This document shows positions 1 to 12,700 of a stretch of DNA of 64,000 nt, piece after piece. The notes beneath the pieces are model-generated. The model ran no database searches. It saw only the letters and a list, made by a program, of their open reading frames with translations, and was not told the DNA's origin. How positions within the stretch are numbered: position 1 is the stretch's first letter; each line of letters starts with the position of its first letter. The position numbers and the translations under genes were made by a program. Source of the stretch: Agaricus subrufescens (taxonomy: Eukaryota; Basidiomycota; Agaricomycetes; Agaricales; Agaricaceae). Where the stretch lies: the NCBI GenBank assembly GCA_029945375.1, contig CM057060.1, forward strand, positions 2,728,001 to 2,792,000, in the 5' to 3' direction.

Positions 1-3000
1 TAAGCCACTTCTATCAAAGACGCCATTCGTGTCTCGGGCAGAAAACTCGCGGATATGTAATACGACACGAGCGGCTAGCACAGATCGTATCACACAACTG
101 GGTCTAGAGAAGTAAGGGTTTTGTTTTCATTGATGTCATTGAATTCATATACCAAATGGGTTACTCACACTACCATGAGAAAAATGTCATCAGGCTGAGG
201 TGATCGAAGAGAAATGAGATTCTCGCTGAAATTAGTATATCAAAGTTATTGCGACATACGAAGGTTATTTGGATGACTAGGCCAAGTGTGTCAAGCACTA
301 TCATAGTGACGATGAGTGATGTCGATGATGCTGTCCTCGGAGCTGCTACCTACAGAGAAGGTAGACATAGAAGATGACCCCTGAGATTGAATTCAGTCAA
401 GGAAAATCCGCTAAGGAACGATAGGTTGACGTACCCTCGACATGAACATGTCTCATAAGATCTGACTGCTGATAATTACGCCTTCCTGTACAAATAAAGA
501 TACAAATAAGAGACTTAGATGCGCGGTGGTCAAGTTCTTTACATACGAGCTTTGATAGTTGGATAGACCATCAATCCAAACATAACTACATTTCTAGATT
601 TTAGCTCAACGTCTACACTTTGTGGAGAATGCACTCACTCGTATCATAGATAAGTAAACAAGTATACTCTTTCCACAACGTCGCGCCATTCGTCTGTGCA
701 AAACACCCGCCAAAAGGAAGGAGCGTAAAGACTGTGAAAAGAGTTGAATCCTTGGAGATACTATATCTGAGTAGTGGGCGATTTGAACTCACATTGAAAT
801 GAACGAAGCATAATGAAGAAGCTGAAGACGAAGTAGACGACAAAGGCGGTATACATTGTCCCAAGTATGATAATAATGAAGTTGTATCTATCCATTGTCG
901 TTCTCCAAACGACGGCAACGCGTGCGATAAGTATAGCTGTACCGAAAGTTGAAGTTACATTATTGCAAGAAGTAGTGTTCGGATGGGGGGCTTACACTCT
1001 GATATCAATAAACCGAATATATAGAGAGCTAAATGTTTAAAATCGGCATTAAGCACTGTATAACTATAACAATCAACTCTTTCATGCTTACCTCCCGCAG
1101 CATAAAGGATCGGCTTGCACAACGGTACGTTGGTCCCAAAATAATCTTTTAACCATAGTTGTCAATTGCTCCAAGTCCTTATCTCAGCAATAAATAAACT
1201 CTTACGGAGTTCAAGAACGATGGCGTCCGCGATGATAGCGTATCGATTGAGCAGATAAAGGAACTTCTTTAGTTTCCATTGAGATTTCCATACAAGTTCA
1301 ACTTCCAAGTCCATCGTGATCAAACATTCGTACACCTAAGAGAGTGTCGTAACACGGAATGATTTTTTTAAACAAAAAAGCCTCGCAGAGGTATTTTTGC
1401 GGGCTTACGACAAGAACAATTGTGGCTGCTGCGGGTGGATCATTGGAATTAGTATTGCGCCAAAAATGAAATGTTGGGCGGATTTACTGTCAGTCCACTA
1501 ATGGAATAATGCGTATTTAGTGTGAAAGGGAATACCAAAGACGGGTGATTACTCGCCTTGTTTATCATGAGATGATTAAATGAAGTGAGTTGGTCAGTGG
1601 GTAAGTTAAGGATTGGGGCGGCCATGACTTCTGCTACTCGAACCTGTCAGGGGCAGAAGGAGGTGAAAGAGCTCGGCCCTCCCATCCTTGGTTTTTATGC
1701 GCCACCTTGTCAGTGTTACCACATGTGAACGACATATTGCGATATGTGCCTAACAGCTTCTTCGCCTGCCGCCCACTTTCTCTGAAGTTTGCATCAATCA
1801 ATCACCGAGGTGACAAGCGGTGGTTTTCTGCTAAATATACTTAACTCTATCATCAAGCAGCGGTGCATTTGGGGTTTTTTTGCGCCTTGGCAGATGATTT
1901 CGCACCCGGTGAGGCTAGGTCGAGATTTTTCCCCTTTCTAAGTGAAATGGAAGTGTACGTTAGCAAAGGCAAGGCATTGTACTGAGATCCGTCGCTTTCT
2001 CACACGATTTGCTGGGCTCTCCCATCTTCCGCCTCTCCCACTAGTCCCATCTGAAGCCGCATGGGAATTGGTGTGTATCACGTATACCCTGCTTCGAATA
2101 CAGGTACCCGCCCGACGCGATTGAACTTTCGGCGCCCAGTGGTTCCAAAGATAGTGAAACTGAGAGTGTTGAAGTAAACCCTCATATCTCACGATCGCAC
2201 GCACTCCCGACATCCTACCGCTATCGTGCATGTGCTTGATCGTGCTCAAACGGGGTCAGAGAGATTGACTAGGTTCATACAACTTGTGCTGGTGGCACTA
2301 TACCTCATGGAATAAGAAAGGAAAAAAATAAAGAGTGATGGTTACGAGGATACTGAGCCATTACCTCGGACTAGTATGCGGGTCCCTGGCGGTCGAAGCG
2401 AACCTACTTCCTTTATTAGGTTCTATCAATGGTTCGGGTGCGCTTTGGATATGGGACTTCGATATGTGGACTTCGAAAAAGAAAGCTCGCTGTCAAAGAC
2501 AAACGAAAGGTGCATATGAAATCTTGTCCCTGGATAAATCCGTTATTAGCATTTTATTTATAGGTTTTCTGATATCATTCCAGGTCCCCCGGTTCGTGCG
2601 TGTGTGCGCTCGTTATTGTTACATGGCCCTGGTACGTCCTGATCAGTGGTTTTAATTTTGGTATGCGAGTTTGACTGGGTGAATGTTCATGGAGTATATA
2701 CTTAGGAAGAGTTTTGCATGCTGGGGTTCCTGAGAGGCTGATACTGCTGCTTTAGTGCCACGCACGCCGCCTTCTAATTAACACCCCTGATATCAATGAA
2801 AGTTTCTTCTTCATCTTTTATTACCCCGACGACTCGGAAGGGATTGAATTGGATTGTATATCAATCACTTAAGCGTCTTTAAAACTGGATAGTGGTAGTT
2901 GAGTCACACGTCCATCTCACACTCCGTCGCAGTAGAGAGCTCGCCTTGTATGATCATCAATGATGCTCCAGCCTTGAGGAACTAAATCCTACAAAGCTAA

Positions 3001-3472
3001 GATTGCCACTTCTCCCGATGGCGCAGATGGTAAGTGGTTAAGGGTCTGCGTTTGGGGGACTGAGTCCGTTTACTCAGGTTTCACAATGTATCTCATGAGC
3101 TCATTGCTGCGATGGAGTATGATTGATAATAAGTAGGATTGTTTGGATGTCGAGAAAGTTTCTGGCTTCAACCATTCAGCTGAGGTACGTTACCTATTCA
3201 AATGAGTGCTAGTCATCTCTTCACTCTTCTATGCGGATGTTTCTGATTTCATATCTTGAAGAACCATTATTTTAATGAGTTGTTTCACAAGGTAACGCCT
3301 CTAAATCTTCTCTCTTGGCATATAGTTGATTTTTGTCTAGAAAATCAAGGGTCTACGATAAAAATCGAGTTGATTCTCAGTGATACAATGAAGAGAAGAG
3401 CCCCACTCCAGACAAATGAGCTGCCTTGGAGAGAATTGCTTACAAAAAGTGGAGTCGAGGACAACAACGACA
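1..3472. other. Intergenic stretch with no confident gene
   Basis: I find no protein I recognise in the first 3.4 kb. One weak candidate lies on the minus strand near 600-913: an ATG at about 913 opens a short, very hydrophobic stretch of about 34 residues, followed by a plausible GTGAGT donor and a CACAG acceptor, then about 38 more residues. A plus-strand ORF of about 105 codons at 2338-2655 also has no recognisable motif. Both may be chance ORFs. Confidence 0.4.
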
Positions 3473-4319
3473 ATGCGTCTCATTCTCTCGTCTCGTCACC
3501 CCAGAAATTGTGTCTACACGACTGAAACTGGTAAAATCCTCTACAAGGTCGATAAACCACGTAGATTTGGACATGGAATTGCGACTATAAGAAAAGCTGT
3601 CGGGACCGTCCATGGTGTCTGGCAAGGTGACGGACTAGCGCCACAGGTTTTAGTACCGTCATTACCGGTGGAGAAATCACCATTTGATGATCCGGAACTA
3701 GAGGAAGGGGAAATGGAGGCAGGCCGATCCATTATATCACAAGATGATGATGCGCCCTTTGCGGATTCCGATTCTGATTCTGGTGATGATGTCGAGGGAG
3801 GATCGTCGGTACCTTCGACGTCGGGAGGTGCGTTGGAAGGACATTTTGCGTTTCTTGCGCAGATTGAGTTTCATGGTATTTCGTCGACGAGGTTTCATTA
3901 TAATAATTTGGATGTGTCTGTTGATGAATTGTTTCGGAAAGAAGGACGGTCGTGGTATGGCAGGTGAGTGGCTAAGTTGTGAATTGTGGCGCTTTTTTCA
4001 TGTTTTTCTCCGGTGTTCAGGGGAAGGGTATGGAAGGCTTCGGATGGACAAGAGTATCGTTGGAACCTCCGTGCTCACAGCCTCGAAGTAAGTTTTGCCT
4101 GTAGAACAAACTCAAGAACTCAAAAACTTTCAGATGGTTAGAAATGATGGGAGTCAGAATCCCGTGGTCATATTTAAATCTTACCACAGCCCCCATAACC
4201 CTTTCAAGAAAAGTCAGCGGGCCTCGTTGGAAATAGCTGATATCTGCGTTCCAATTCTCGATGAAATCATTATGACGTTTGTGTATTGTCACAAGGTGAG
4301 AAAAGATAGAAACCACTGA
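3473..4319 (+). CDS. DUF6593 domain protein
   Basis: Function unknown; DUF6593 proteins are small and common in basidiomycetes. Three exons fit: 3473-3963, 4021-4087 and 4134-4319, with GTGAGT and GTAAGT donors and CAG acceptors, giving about 247 aa. The N-terminal block (residues 1-30, with NCVYTTETGKILYKV) and the C-terminal block ending near LDEIIMTFVYCHKVRK fit the family pattern of a labelled-strand start and a final 'aLe...lldeivvT.iy' segment. The middle, about residues 65-120, is an acidic low-complexity insert rich in D, S and E. An upstream ATG at 3416 is in a different frame context and adds nothing family-like, so I start at 3473. The next gene begins 216 bp downstream on the same strand. 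Confidence 0.75.
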
Positions 4320-4535
4320 TTGTCGAGGAGGAAGGGAATGCTTAGTGTATTGTTGACTACTGTACCTTCATCGAATAAATAATGAATAGGCTGACGGCAT
4401 GGGTGGTAGTACGTGGCAAAAATACGAGTATGCTAGAGCGAACAAGGGCCTCGAATATGTGATCCGTCGAGATAGATAGTGCGAGTCAAAGTGAGCACTG
4501 TGCAGCGGTACCGGGTGAGATGGATGCTCGAGTAG

Positions 4536-7500
4536 ATGTCGAGAGCGGTGATGGCCGTGGGAGGAGAAGAAGAGCTCGGCGGTGTGCTCACTGCTCTCCT
4601 CATGGCTGCCCCTGCCCTCCTCTCCCCTCCCCTGCCCGGGTCGCCGCCGTCCGACTCCTCGGTCTCTGTCCGTTCCACCTCCTCTCTCGGCGGCTTCAGC
4701 TCGTCCTCTTCTCTCGCCTCTGCCTTTTCTGACATCCCGCCTCCCCCCTCTAGCGGACCCAAGACCGATGCTTTCTTTGCCTCGCCATTTTCTACTACCA
4801 ACAGGTCTGTGGGCGCAGCCACACCCCCGACTCCGCCGCGGTCTATAACTGCCGATTTCTTTGCCACACCCGTCAGCAGCCCCTCTCCGCCCCGCAGAAC
4901 AAGGCCAAAGACACCGGGCCTTCCCAGCAACATCCATCCGTCGCGCATATTCCCATCCCGGTACACGGCCTGCCTCGACGATGACGCCACAGGCAAGCAG
5001 TTTATCGAGGTGGTGGACAGCCCTGCCGCCTTTGCTGCTCCCACGAACCCTCTCCGACTGCCAACCCCTCCTCCCCTGTCTCCATGTCCGCCTCGCCATC
5101 TCGCCCTTTCTGATGACGAGCCAACGCCCCGCCCTCCTCATCTCGAGCCCGCCTTATTTGCCCCTGAGCCTCGCTACGTCGACCCTTCTCCGGGTTGCAC
5201 CATCACTTCGGATCCACCATGTATATCAAGCCCGCCCAATCTCACAGTCACTCTGACGCCCCCTCCCAGCAACACCACCTTTGCCGATTCTAACTTTGAG
5301 ATACTATCTCAGTTGGACTCTTCACCCAATGAGACCCAACTGCGCTTGGTTCGTCCTCTCGGTCAGGGCACCTTTTCCAGCGTCTGGCTCGCCCAAGATA
5401 AATCTCTCATCCCGCTCACACTCCGATCCAAGAACTCTGTCCGTGAACTCCGAAAAAAGGCCAGTATAGCCAGCCTATCCAGGAGATCGAGCTCCCGCGG
5501 TGGTCTTCTTGGCGTCTGCAGCAACAATGGTAGCGCCATGAGCCTCAGCCGCAGATCCAGTCTTGAAGACAAACTTGGCGGATCCTTGAAAAGGGATGGT
5601 AGTCTGCGTATGAAGAAGTTGAGAGCTAGACTTCAAGGAACTAAACCTGTCGGTTTCGGTACCCGATACGTTGATGAAAGGCATGGCGAGATGGGTATCA
5701 AAGAACGTACCTCTGCTATCGATCCGGGATCAGATACGGAACACAACCCATTATACTCCTCTCCACCAATCTCAGCTTCAACTTCTACATCGTCGGCTCC
5801 TGATTCGACTTGCAGCAACGCCGATGCGGGGTCATATGCTCTGAAAAAGAAGCCTTCGAACAGGGGAAGGCTGGTGGCTGTTAAGTTGACTCCAAGGAAA
5901 CCCGCCGCTGACACCTCTCCTGGTATGTCCGGGCGGGAGAGGGCCGAAGAGGAAGAAAGAACAAGAGTAGGCTTTGTCAGGGAAGTTGAAATCCTCAAGG
6001 TGTGTTTTTGTCCATTCTCTGTCTTTTATGTCGCATATGTTGGGGGGAAGGGTAACAAGAGAGATGGAGATAACTCATGCACCGCCTTGTTATGTGCCTT
6101 TGCACGAGCGGTGATGGGTCTTTCCCGCCTCGGTGGAGACCTGTCGGCCGTTGCCACAGGCGCCGTTTAGTGGAGGGAAGAGAGAGGGGATGGATGGGAA
6201 ATCTATCGGTCAGATGTGCATTATGTATCCCCAGGGTCGGCACGCCCATGCGCCGCCCTCGTGCTTTGGGGGAACCACATTTACCTCCCCTTACCACCCT
6301 AGAAGCTTCGCAAGAAGTTAACTCGGCAGCTTTGATCAGGCGGGCTTGCTTTTGAGTCTCCATTGTCTCGGCGCAAGGGACGCTATATTGGTGATTGATG
6401 ATGGACCCGAATCTCCCATATGTGGATGCCGGAGATCTGCTATGTATTGTGCGCTTTTTCGTCCTTGCCCCTGCGTCTAAAAAGTGTCTGCGCGTGACTA
6501 GGGCATCGAAGGGCGAAACAGGGGTAACTCGCTTTTGGATTTTTTATTACCTTTTTGGGGCTTCTTAAGAACTGTCTTCTCCGATTTATCCCATTTCATT
6601 TTCTTTCTTCTAGCCGAAAAATCTGTGCGCTGATGCTCTTTAAATATTCCTAGCACGTATCTCATCCGAACATTACGGTTTTACTTGAACACATGTCAAC
6701 GCCTTCCCACCATATTTTGGTCCTTCCGTATCTCCCTGGCGGGGATCTTCTGGGACTTGTAAACAATGACATCGCGTGGTCTAAACTCGGTATGTTAATG
6801 TTCATTACAATTTTGTGTACCTTATTGACTTGAGAATTCGTGTCCCTTTTTTAATTTACTTTAATAGGCGAGAGTGTATTAAGACGTATATGGTGTGAAC
6901 TATGTAAAGCTGTAGGATGGATGCACGGTGTAGGTCTCGTGCATCGTGATATCAAATTGGAGAGTACGTTGTCTTTCTCTTAAAGTCTTCTTTTCTCATA
7001 CTGACAGCTACTTCTCTTTCTCTCGCGTTTCGCAATTAGATATTCTCTTGACGACTCAAACTTTCTCTCGTCTTACAACGGCGTCACCTCGTCCTACTCT
7101 CGATTCGTTGCCAACTCCACCAACACCTCTGATCAAACTATCTGATTTTGGATTATCGCGATTTATAGAGGTTGATGAACGTACTGGAGAAGGTGAATTG
7201 TTATGGACGAGATGTGGCAGTGAGGCTTATGCCGCACCGGAATTGGTTGTGGGAACTGGGAGTGCCCGTGCTCAGGCTGCTATGAAACGTCATGTATCAG
7301 GTGGTAGTGTGCCAGAAGGAGCAGGATCAGATCATGATGAACCGGCTATGACGACGAGAGGGTTTTATGACGCTAGAGAAACTGATGCTTGGGCCTGTGG
7401 TGTTGTACTTTATGCTCTTGTCGGGAGGAAATTACCTTTTGGTGAAGGTGTTGGTGCTATTGTTGGATCGGAGGAAGAGTGTGGTGAGGAATTGAGCCAG

Positions 7501-8130
7501 AAGGGGATTGGAGGGGATGGAATGGCTGGGTATGGGGCGAGGAGGGGACGTGGTGGGATGTTGGAGAGGAGACAGTGGTTGATGAAGATTGCTAGAGGGG
7601 AGTATGAGTGGCCTCTGTCTTCTGGCGCCGGTGCCGGTGCAGCTACGCCTTTGGCTTGTGGTACTTCTATTGCCGCTGAAGACCGCGATGAACTCGTGGG
7701 TCAACAGTTGGTCGAATCCCAGGGGGCGCAACGGATAGTCGCTAGACTGTTGGTTCGGGATTCGACAAAACGAGCTAGGATTATGGATTTGTGGGATGAT
7801 GATTGGATGTGGGGGTTTGGTGGAGGATTGGCTATTGGAATGAACCAGGTTGAGTGGAAGGAACGGGAGAGGGATCGTGAACAAGAAATGCCGCAGCAGT
7901 CAATTCTTGATTTGAAGTTGAATGTGAGCTGCGGAGATGGTGATCTGATGCTGGATGAAGGTGCGGTGATAGACGGGTATTACGCAGGTGAGGGATCTTT
8001 ACCTGATGGTGGGGAAGATAAGAATGGGGAGGATGCGGAAGAAGAAGTGGAAGAATTGGTGGATGGTGAAGAAGGTTGGTTGTTGGATCAAGAAGGTATT
8101 GGGAGTGTTGCGCGTCAAGAGGTTGTGTGA
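4536..8130 (+). CDS. Serine/threonine protein kinase, CAMK-like, with long insert in the N-lobe
   Basis: Protein kinase of about 928 aa built from exons 4536-5999, 6654-6789, 6868-6963 and 7040-8130. A proline/serine-rich leader of about 265 residues precedes the kinase domain. Visible motifs are the glycine loop GQGTFSSVW (about residue 270), the lysine strand LVAVKLTP (about 445), the catalytic loop VHRDIKLEN, the magnesium loop LSDFGLS, the APE motif YAAPEL and DAWACGVVLYALV. The distance between glycine loop and lysine is about 170 residues instead of about 20; the insert is rich in serine and arginine. The last about 120 residues are acidic. Intron 1 is 654 nt, far longer than the other introns of about 76-78 nt. 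The activation-segment style resembles the fungal PRR1/YPL150W/KIN4 group, but I cannot assign an ortholog. The alternative ATG at 4551 would remove five residues. Confidence 0.85.
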
Positions 8131-8881
8131 CATTGAATAAGTCAAGGAAGTATCAAGATTTTTGCCGTTTCTTCCTCTTCTACCCCCTCTCTGTCCCTCT
8201 AACGAATTCCGAAGCAGCTTGTGCAAATTGTTCCTATCATCCTAATGTCAGATATGTACGTTTCTTTTTTTTGTTTTGGTTTGATACTTGAAATACCCCC
8301 CTTCCTCATGTTGTTGTACTACACTTTTAATTCGTTTTGAAAGTTTGTGTTTGTGTTTTTTTTTCGTTCATTTTTTTCTTTTAGCTCTCCTATTCTGGTT
8401 GATTTGTTCTTTTAAATCGATTTGTCCTATATCTGTCTTTCGGCTGGTTCCTATCTGTCTGTCTGTCTGTCTGTCTGCCTGTCTCTGTCTCTGTCTATCT
8501 GTGCCCCCCCCCCCTAGCTCCCCTTATTGTCAGATAAGTTTCATTACTCAACGACCCGAGATTTTCTTTCCCTTTCGTGGTGTTAACATTTTGTCGTTTT
8601 CAGGCTCTTGCGAATCTCTGTGAATTGCTTACAGTTATTTATTATGCGTAGACGCTCTTTTTTTCTAGGTGTTTAGGTTGGTTCGATTTTGGTGGTTGAA
8701 TATACTTTTTTTTTTTGACTACCTTTGAGAGCGCGAGCGTAAATGGCATCAGTGATCATGATCCGGCTGTTGTTTAGCGCTGACTAATCATAGTGAACTG
8801 TTACATACTACTTTGATTAGAACATACCGTTGAGCACTAGCACACCCCTGACATTCCCCCTTCTTCCCTGTCGCCAACAAG
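8131..8881. other. Intergenic, T-rich with simple repeats
   Basis: This 750-bp gap between the kinase stop and the Mcp1-like start is pyrimidine-rich on the plus strand and holds several T runs and the CTGT repeat annotated separately. It probably contains the kinase 3' UTR and the promoter of the next gene. I see no coding sequence in it. Confidence 0.6.
8455..8516 (+). repeat. CTGT microsatellite followed by a C run
   Basis: About six CTGT units in a row run into mixed CTGT/CTCTGT units and then a run of about ten C at 8506-8515. It lies in the 3' region downstream of the kinase gene. Confidence 0.85.
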
Positions 8882-9717
8882 ATGTCAAACCCGGGTAATG
8901 CAGGAGGTGGTATTCGAGGGACTATAGTCAAATCTTTGACCACCATTTCTCATATCACGGCACCTTTTATAAATGTATTCCTCCTCGTGCATTTGAGTGC
9001 CCCTGTAATTGCGAATGTTGGAGGGACGAGTTTGGCTTCGCAGACTATGGTAAGTTAGGCATGACTTTTCATACTGTTTTCCGCTTGACCACTGAATTTT
9101 TGACGTGTGATGGCTTTAATTAGGTGTTGGGTCGAGAATATTATCAAAGTGAACGTGGAGAGATGTATCTCGTGTTGGGACCTATTGCCATACACGCGTT
9201 AGCGGGGATAACCAAACGACTTTTGACATCAACTTCTTCCAGCAAACATAAACAAGCTCCTTCGTCGGTCAATAGACCGTTCACCAGTTTACTCAGTCTA
9301 ACAGCCTACTCTACCGCGTTGTTCTTCCTCCCTATTCATTTCCTTATACATCGCGAATATCCGACACTGCCTATTGAACCGATTCATTCTGTCGGACCTG
9401 CTTCGCTTGATTACGATTTTGTGAAGTATGGATTGCAGACTTGGCCTTTGAAGAGTTGGTTTTTGTATACTGGACTTGTTGGTTCTGTTGTGCTCCATTT
9501 GGCGGATGGGAGTGCGAGGGTGTGGAATGCGTTTGTTGGGAGTGGTGGCTGGGGTGGGTTGTCAAGGAATGTGAGGAGGGGTGTTTTGGTTTGTGGTGTT
9601 GGTCTTCCTGTGATTCTTGGTTTACGCGCTATGGCGGGGGAACCGGATATGCTTATGACGTTTTTGAAAGATAGGTATTATGCTGTGTTTACTCAGTCCT
9701 TTGTATATAGATTGTAA
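8882..9717 (+). CDS. Mcp1-like (DUF1691) multi-pass mitochondrial membrane protein
   Basis: Two exons, 8882-9049 and 9124-9717, give 253 aa. The intron has a GTAAGT donor and an AATTAG acceptor. The protein has about five hydrophobic segments: residues about 22-44 (containing FLLVHLSAPV), 68-85 (LVLGPIAIHALAG), 107-125 (ending in FLPIHFLIHRE), 158-180 (VGSVVLHLADG) and 205-222. The pattern of one histidine per helix matches the DUF1691 family of yeast Mcp1, an outer-membrane protein of mitochondria tied to lipid homeostasis and able to suppress loss of ERMES or Vps13. The spacing and histidines are seen; the localisation is inferred from the family. It is convergent with the ATPase gene, whose stop codon lies 55 bp away. 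Confidence 0.75.
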
Positions 9718-9772
9718 GAAAAAGATGATATATATATATAGGGAGAGATTATGTTATCCTACGATCTTAATC

Positions 9773-12700
9773 CTAGTTTCGCCGTCTTGCTTCGTTCGTA
9801 CAGTGGGGACTGTGAGAGAACGTTTGTTGGTCAGTATCCGAATGGTATTTTGGATGGAAGAGATACCACGTACACATCATCAATCCTTTGATATCCTTTA
9901 CCTTCTTGTGTTCAATACTCTTTCTCAGGAATACAATGCGCAGAGAAGCCCATGCCAACAAGAGGCAACCAAACGCGATGGGAATAAGCCAATAGAGAGG
10001 TGAAGTGTGAAGTGAACCACCAAAGACAACATGAAGAGGTGGAGTGTAAACGATGAACATGCCAAGACATGCGCCCACGAAGATTCCAAGGAAGGTGTAT
10101 GGATTGCTTACAGCGCGGCGACCGAAAGGATAGGTTAACCTTGCTTTGACGGCGAAAACGTTGAATGATTGGATGATGAAGATTCCGAGGTAGACCATTG
10201 ATTGAGCTTGAGCAAATGCGTCTACTTGTTTTGCACCACTGATCGCTTGACCGCGATAATTGATGAAATCGGGACTGTCTTTCAAAAAGTAACCTGGGAG
10301 TAGATGTCAGGAGCGAGGCTATGATAAAAAAGAAAACAAGATATGAGACGCACTTCCAGCCTTTTGTGCTTTTCGAAGGTCTGAAGGCGAAAATCCGTTT
10401 CGGAAGAATACGACGAAATACGCGACCAACCTGACATACAGGTCAGTTATATCAAAGGCTAGATATCAGTTCAGATTTGCCGACTCACGGTCCAATAGCC
10501 TCAAGCATACCAGCCTCCAGGTATGCATAACTCATAAGCCCCATGTCCACGAGCTTCTCACCTTCACTTGAGTCGAGTAGATCCAGCCAGAACATCTTTG
10601 TAAAGGGAGTATTCAGACGATTCAAGAAGCGTCTCAGTCTTGACGGCACAGCGCGCTCTTGATTTTCAGTGTCCCTCGTATTGTCACGGCCAAGCGTGTC
10701 CCTCCCAATGGTTTGATGGGTTTGAATGCGTCTCATGGCACGTTTCTTACGGGAAAGAATCGAGCGTTCATTGACTGATAACAGCAACTTTAGTTGAATG
10801 GAGCCGCACAAAGACATTCTCACATACCTGGTTTACGGGGAAGCAAACGCATCAGACCATCACCCGTTTCTGGTTTGTCCCAAGCGAAAGTGAGCTAAAC
10901 AGTGGCTATCATCAGATAATGCGCGGACGAATAAGTAAAAAATACGAACACCCATAAAAAGGTCGAAGCCGAGATCTGTTAGCCTGTCAGTACCAAAACT
11001 GGATCGACTCGACTCGAAATTTTACTGACCGATAACGAGAATTAAGATAGCGGATAGAGGCAGAGGCATCGGAACAACAACATCTGCCAAGTTTGATTAA
11101 AAAATGCTTTCTTTATCACATTATGGACTCACAGAGGAGCTGAGGAAGAATTTCAGGAGTAGAGTGCGAGATCGTGTACCTGTTTTGGAGCTCTAGTGAT
11201 GGCCATAATGATAGTGTGCTACTCACTGTATAGATCGCTTCAAGTTGTTGAAAATCAAACGACCCTCCGCAACACCCTCTGCGTTTAATGATGAATACCA
11301 TACAACGTTAATACAAAGTCGACATCAAATACTTACTGACTGTAGATGCGAAGTTATCATCTATGAAACGCAGTCATTCAGGAAATGGCTAAAGCAAATC
11401 TTTATCAATGGCACTCACCGAGAAGAATCATGTTGGCTGCCTCCTTGGATACATCTGAGCCAGAGATATTCATTGCAATACCTAAATCGGCCTACAAATT
11501 TGATAAGCCAAAATTGAAAGCGCAACACGACATTAAAACAAACCTTTTTCAGCGCAGGTGAATCATTGACTCCGTCGCCGGTGCTGAATGGTTGCCATGA
11601 GCTGCAGGCATGAGCGTAATAAGAGTCTAAACTCACACTCCAACGATGTGGCCCAAAGCCTGTGCACGTTTAACTGAACGTCTCGTCAATATTGGGCATT
11701 AGGAAAAGATAGTTAATATACCCACCGATTTCGAGCTTATGTTTAGGAGTAGTGCGAGCAAAGATGATCTCTTCCTTGCTAAAGACTAAAAATATGACAT
11801 TCATTAGTGACAAACTACGAAAAGAAAGAAAGAACGCACTTCGATCCCATTGCCATCCCTCGAGGGTGTCGATTTGATCTCCATGGACCACGACTGCTGA
11901 GACTTCCTCCTCATAGATCTCCTCAACAGGTCTGCCTGACTTTGCACTTAAAGATTCTCTTGTCTCGCCTAGAACAAGATTGATCTTGCGAGCAATTGCC
12001 TCGGCAGTCTTAGGATGGTCACCTAGAGCACAGTTCATTTCCCTTGAATGCCCAATAAATGACCCGTACTCACCAGTCACCATCATTATTTTGATACCAG
12101 CGAGACGGAGTGTACCAATGGCTTCGCGGACCCCATGTTTAGGCGGATCCTCAAGAGAAACGAGACTGACAAAGCAGTATCCATCGCTGGGGTATTTAAC
12201 ATCGGTTTGGCTAAACGCGTAGTCCTCGGGGTAAAGGCTACTGGAAAGGAGGTGTTGTGCACAGCCGATGACACGGTGACCACGCGAGGCCATGTACTGC
12301 ATGCCTTATGAGCTCGTGTATAGATAAGGAATAGTGTAAGTAGACTCACGTTGTAAGCAGCGTCGTATGCTTGGCGGAACCCGTCATCGATGGGATAGAG
12401 CTGACCGTCCTTGAGATATGTAGTGCATTTGGCCAATATGCGTTCGGGTGCGCCTTTCAGGTAAGCAGTCAAGGAACCACTTTCGTGAACTTTCTTCAGC
12501 TATAAGCATATTACTATTTGACCTGTGGTCGCAAGATATAAGTTTCAACGTACGATTACAAGTGCCCACTTGTTGCTAGAATTAAAAGGAACTGAGGTTC
12601 AAAGATCAGCTGGATTCATTTGGGTTCGATTCATAACACTCACTTTCAAAGGCCTTAGGATACAACTTGATGTAGTCGTCATACTCTGATGGAAGATAGC

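Noticed and set aside
3015..3090. tRNA-like stretch with AGTGGTTAAGG
   Set aside because: It resembles an A box, but I could not fold an acceptor stem and there is no GGTTCGA-type B box at the right distance.
4368..5141. 257-aa minus-strand ORF opposite the kinase leader
   Set aside because: It is arginine/glycine-rich shadow of a proline/serine-rich coding strand, with no motif of its own.
6000..6170. Reading the kinase exon 1 through its donor as a 544-aa protein
   Set aside because: The kinase subdomains missing from exon 1 continue in frame at 6654 after a clear donor and acceptor, so the read-through is intron sequence.
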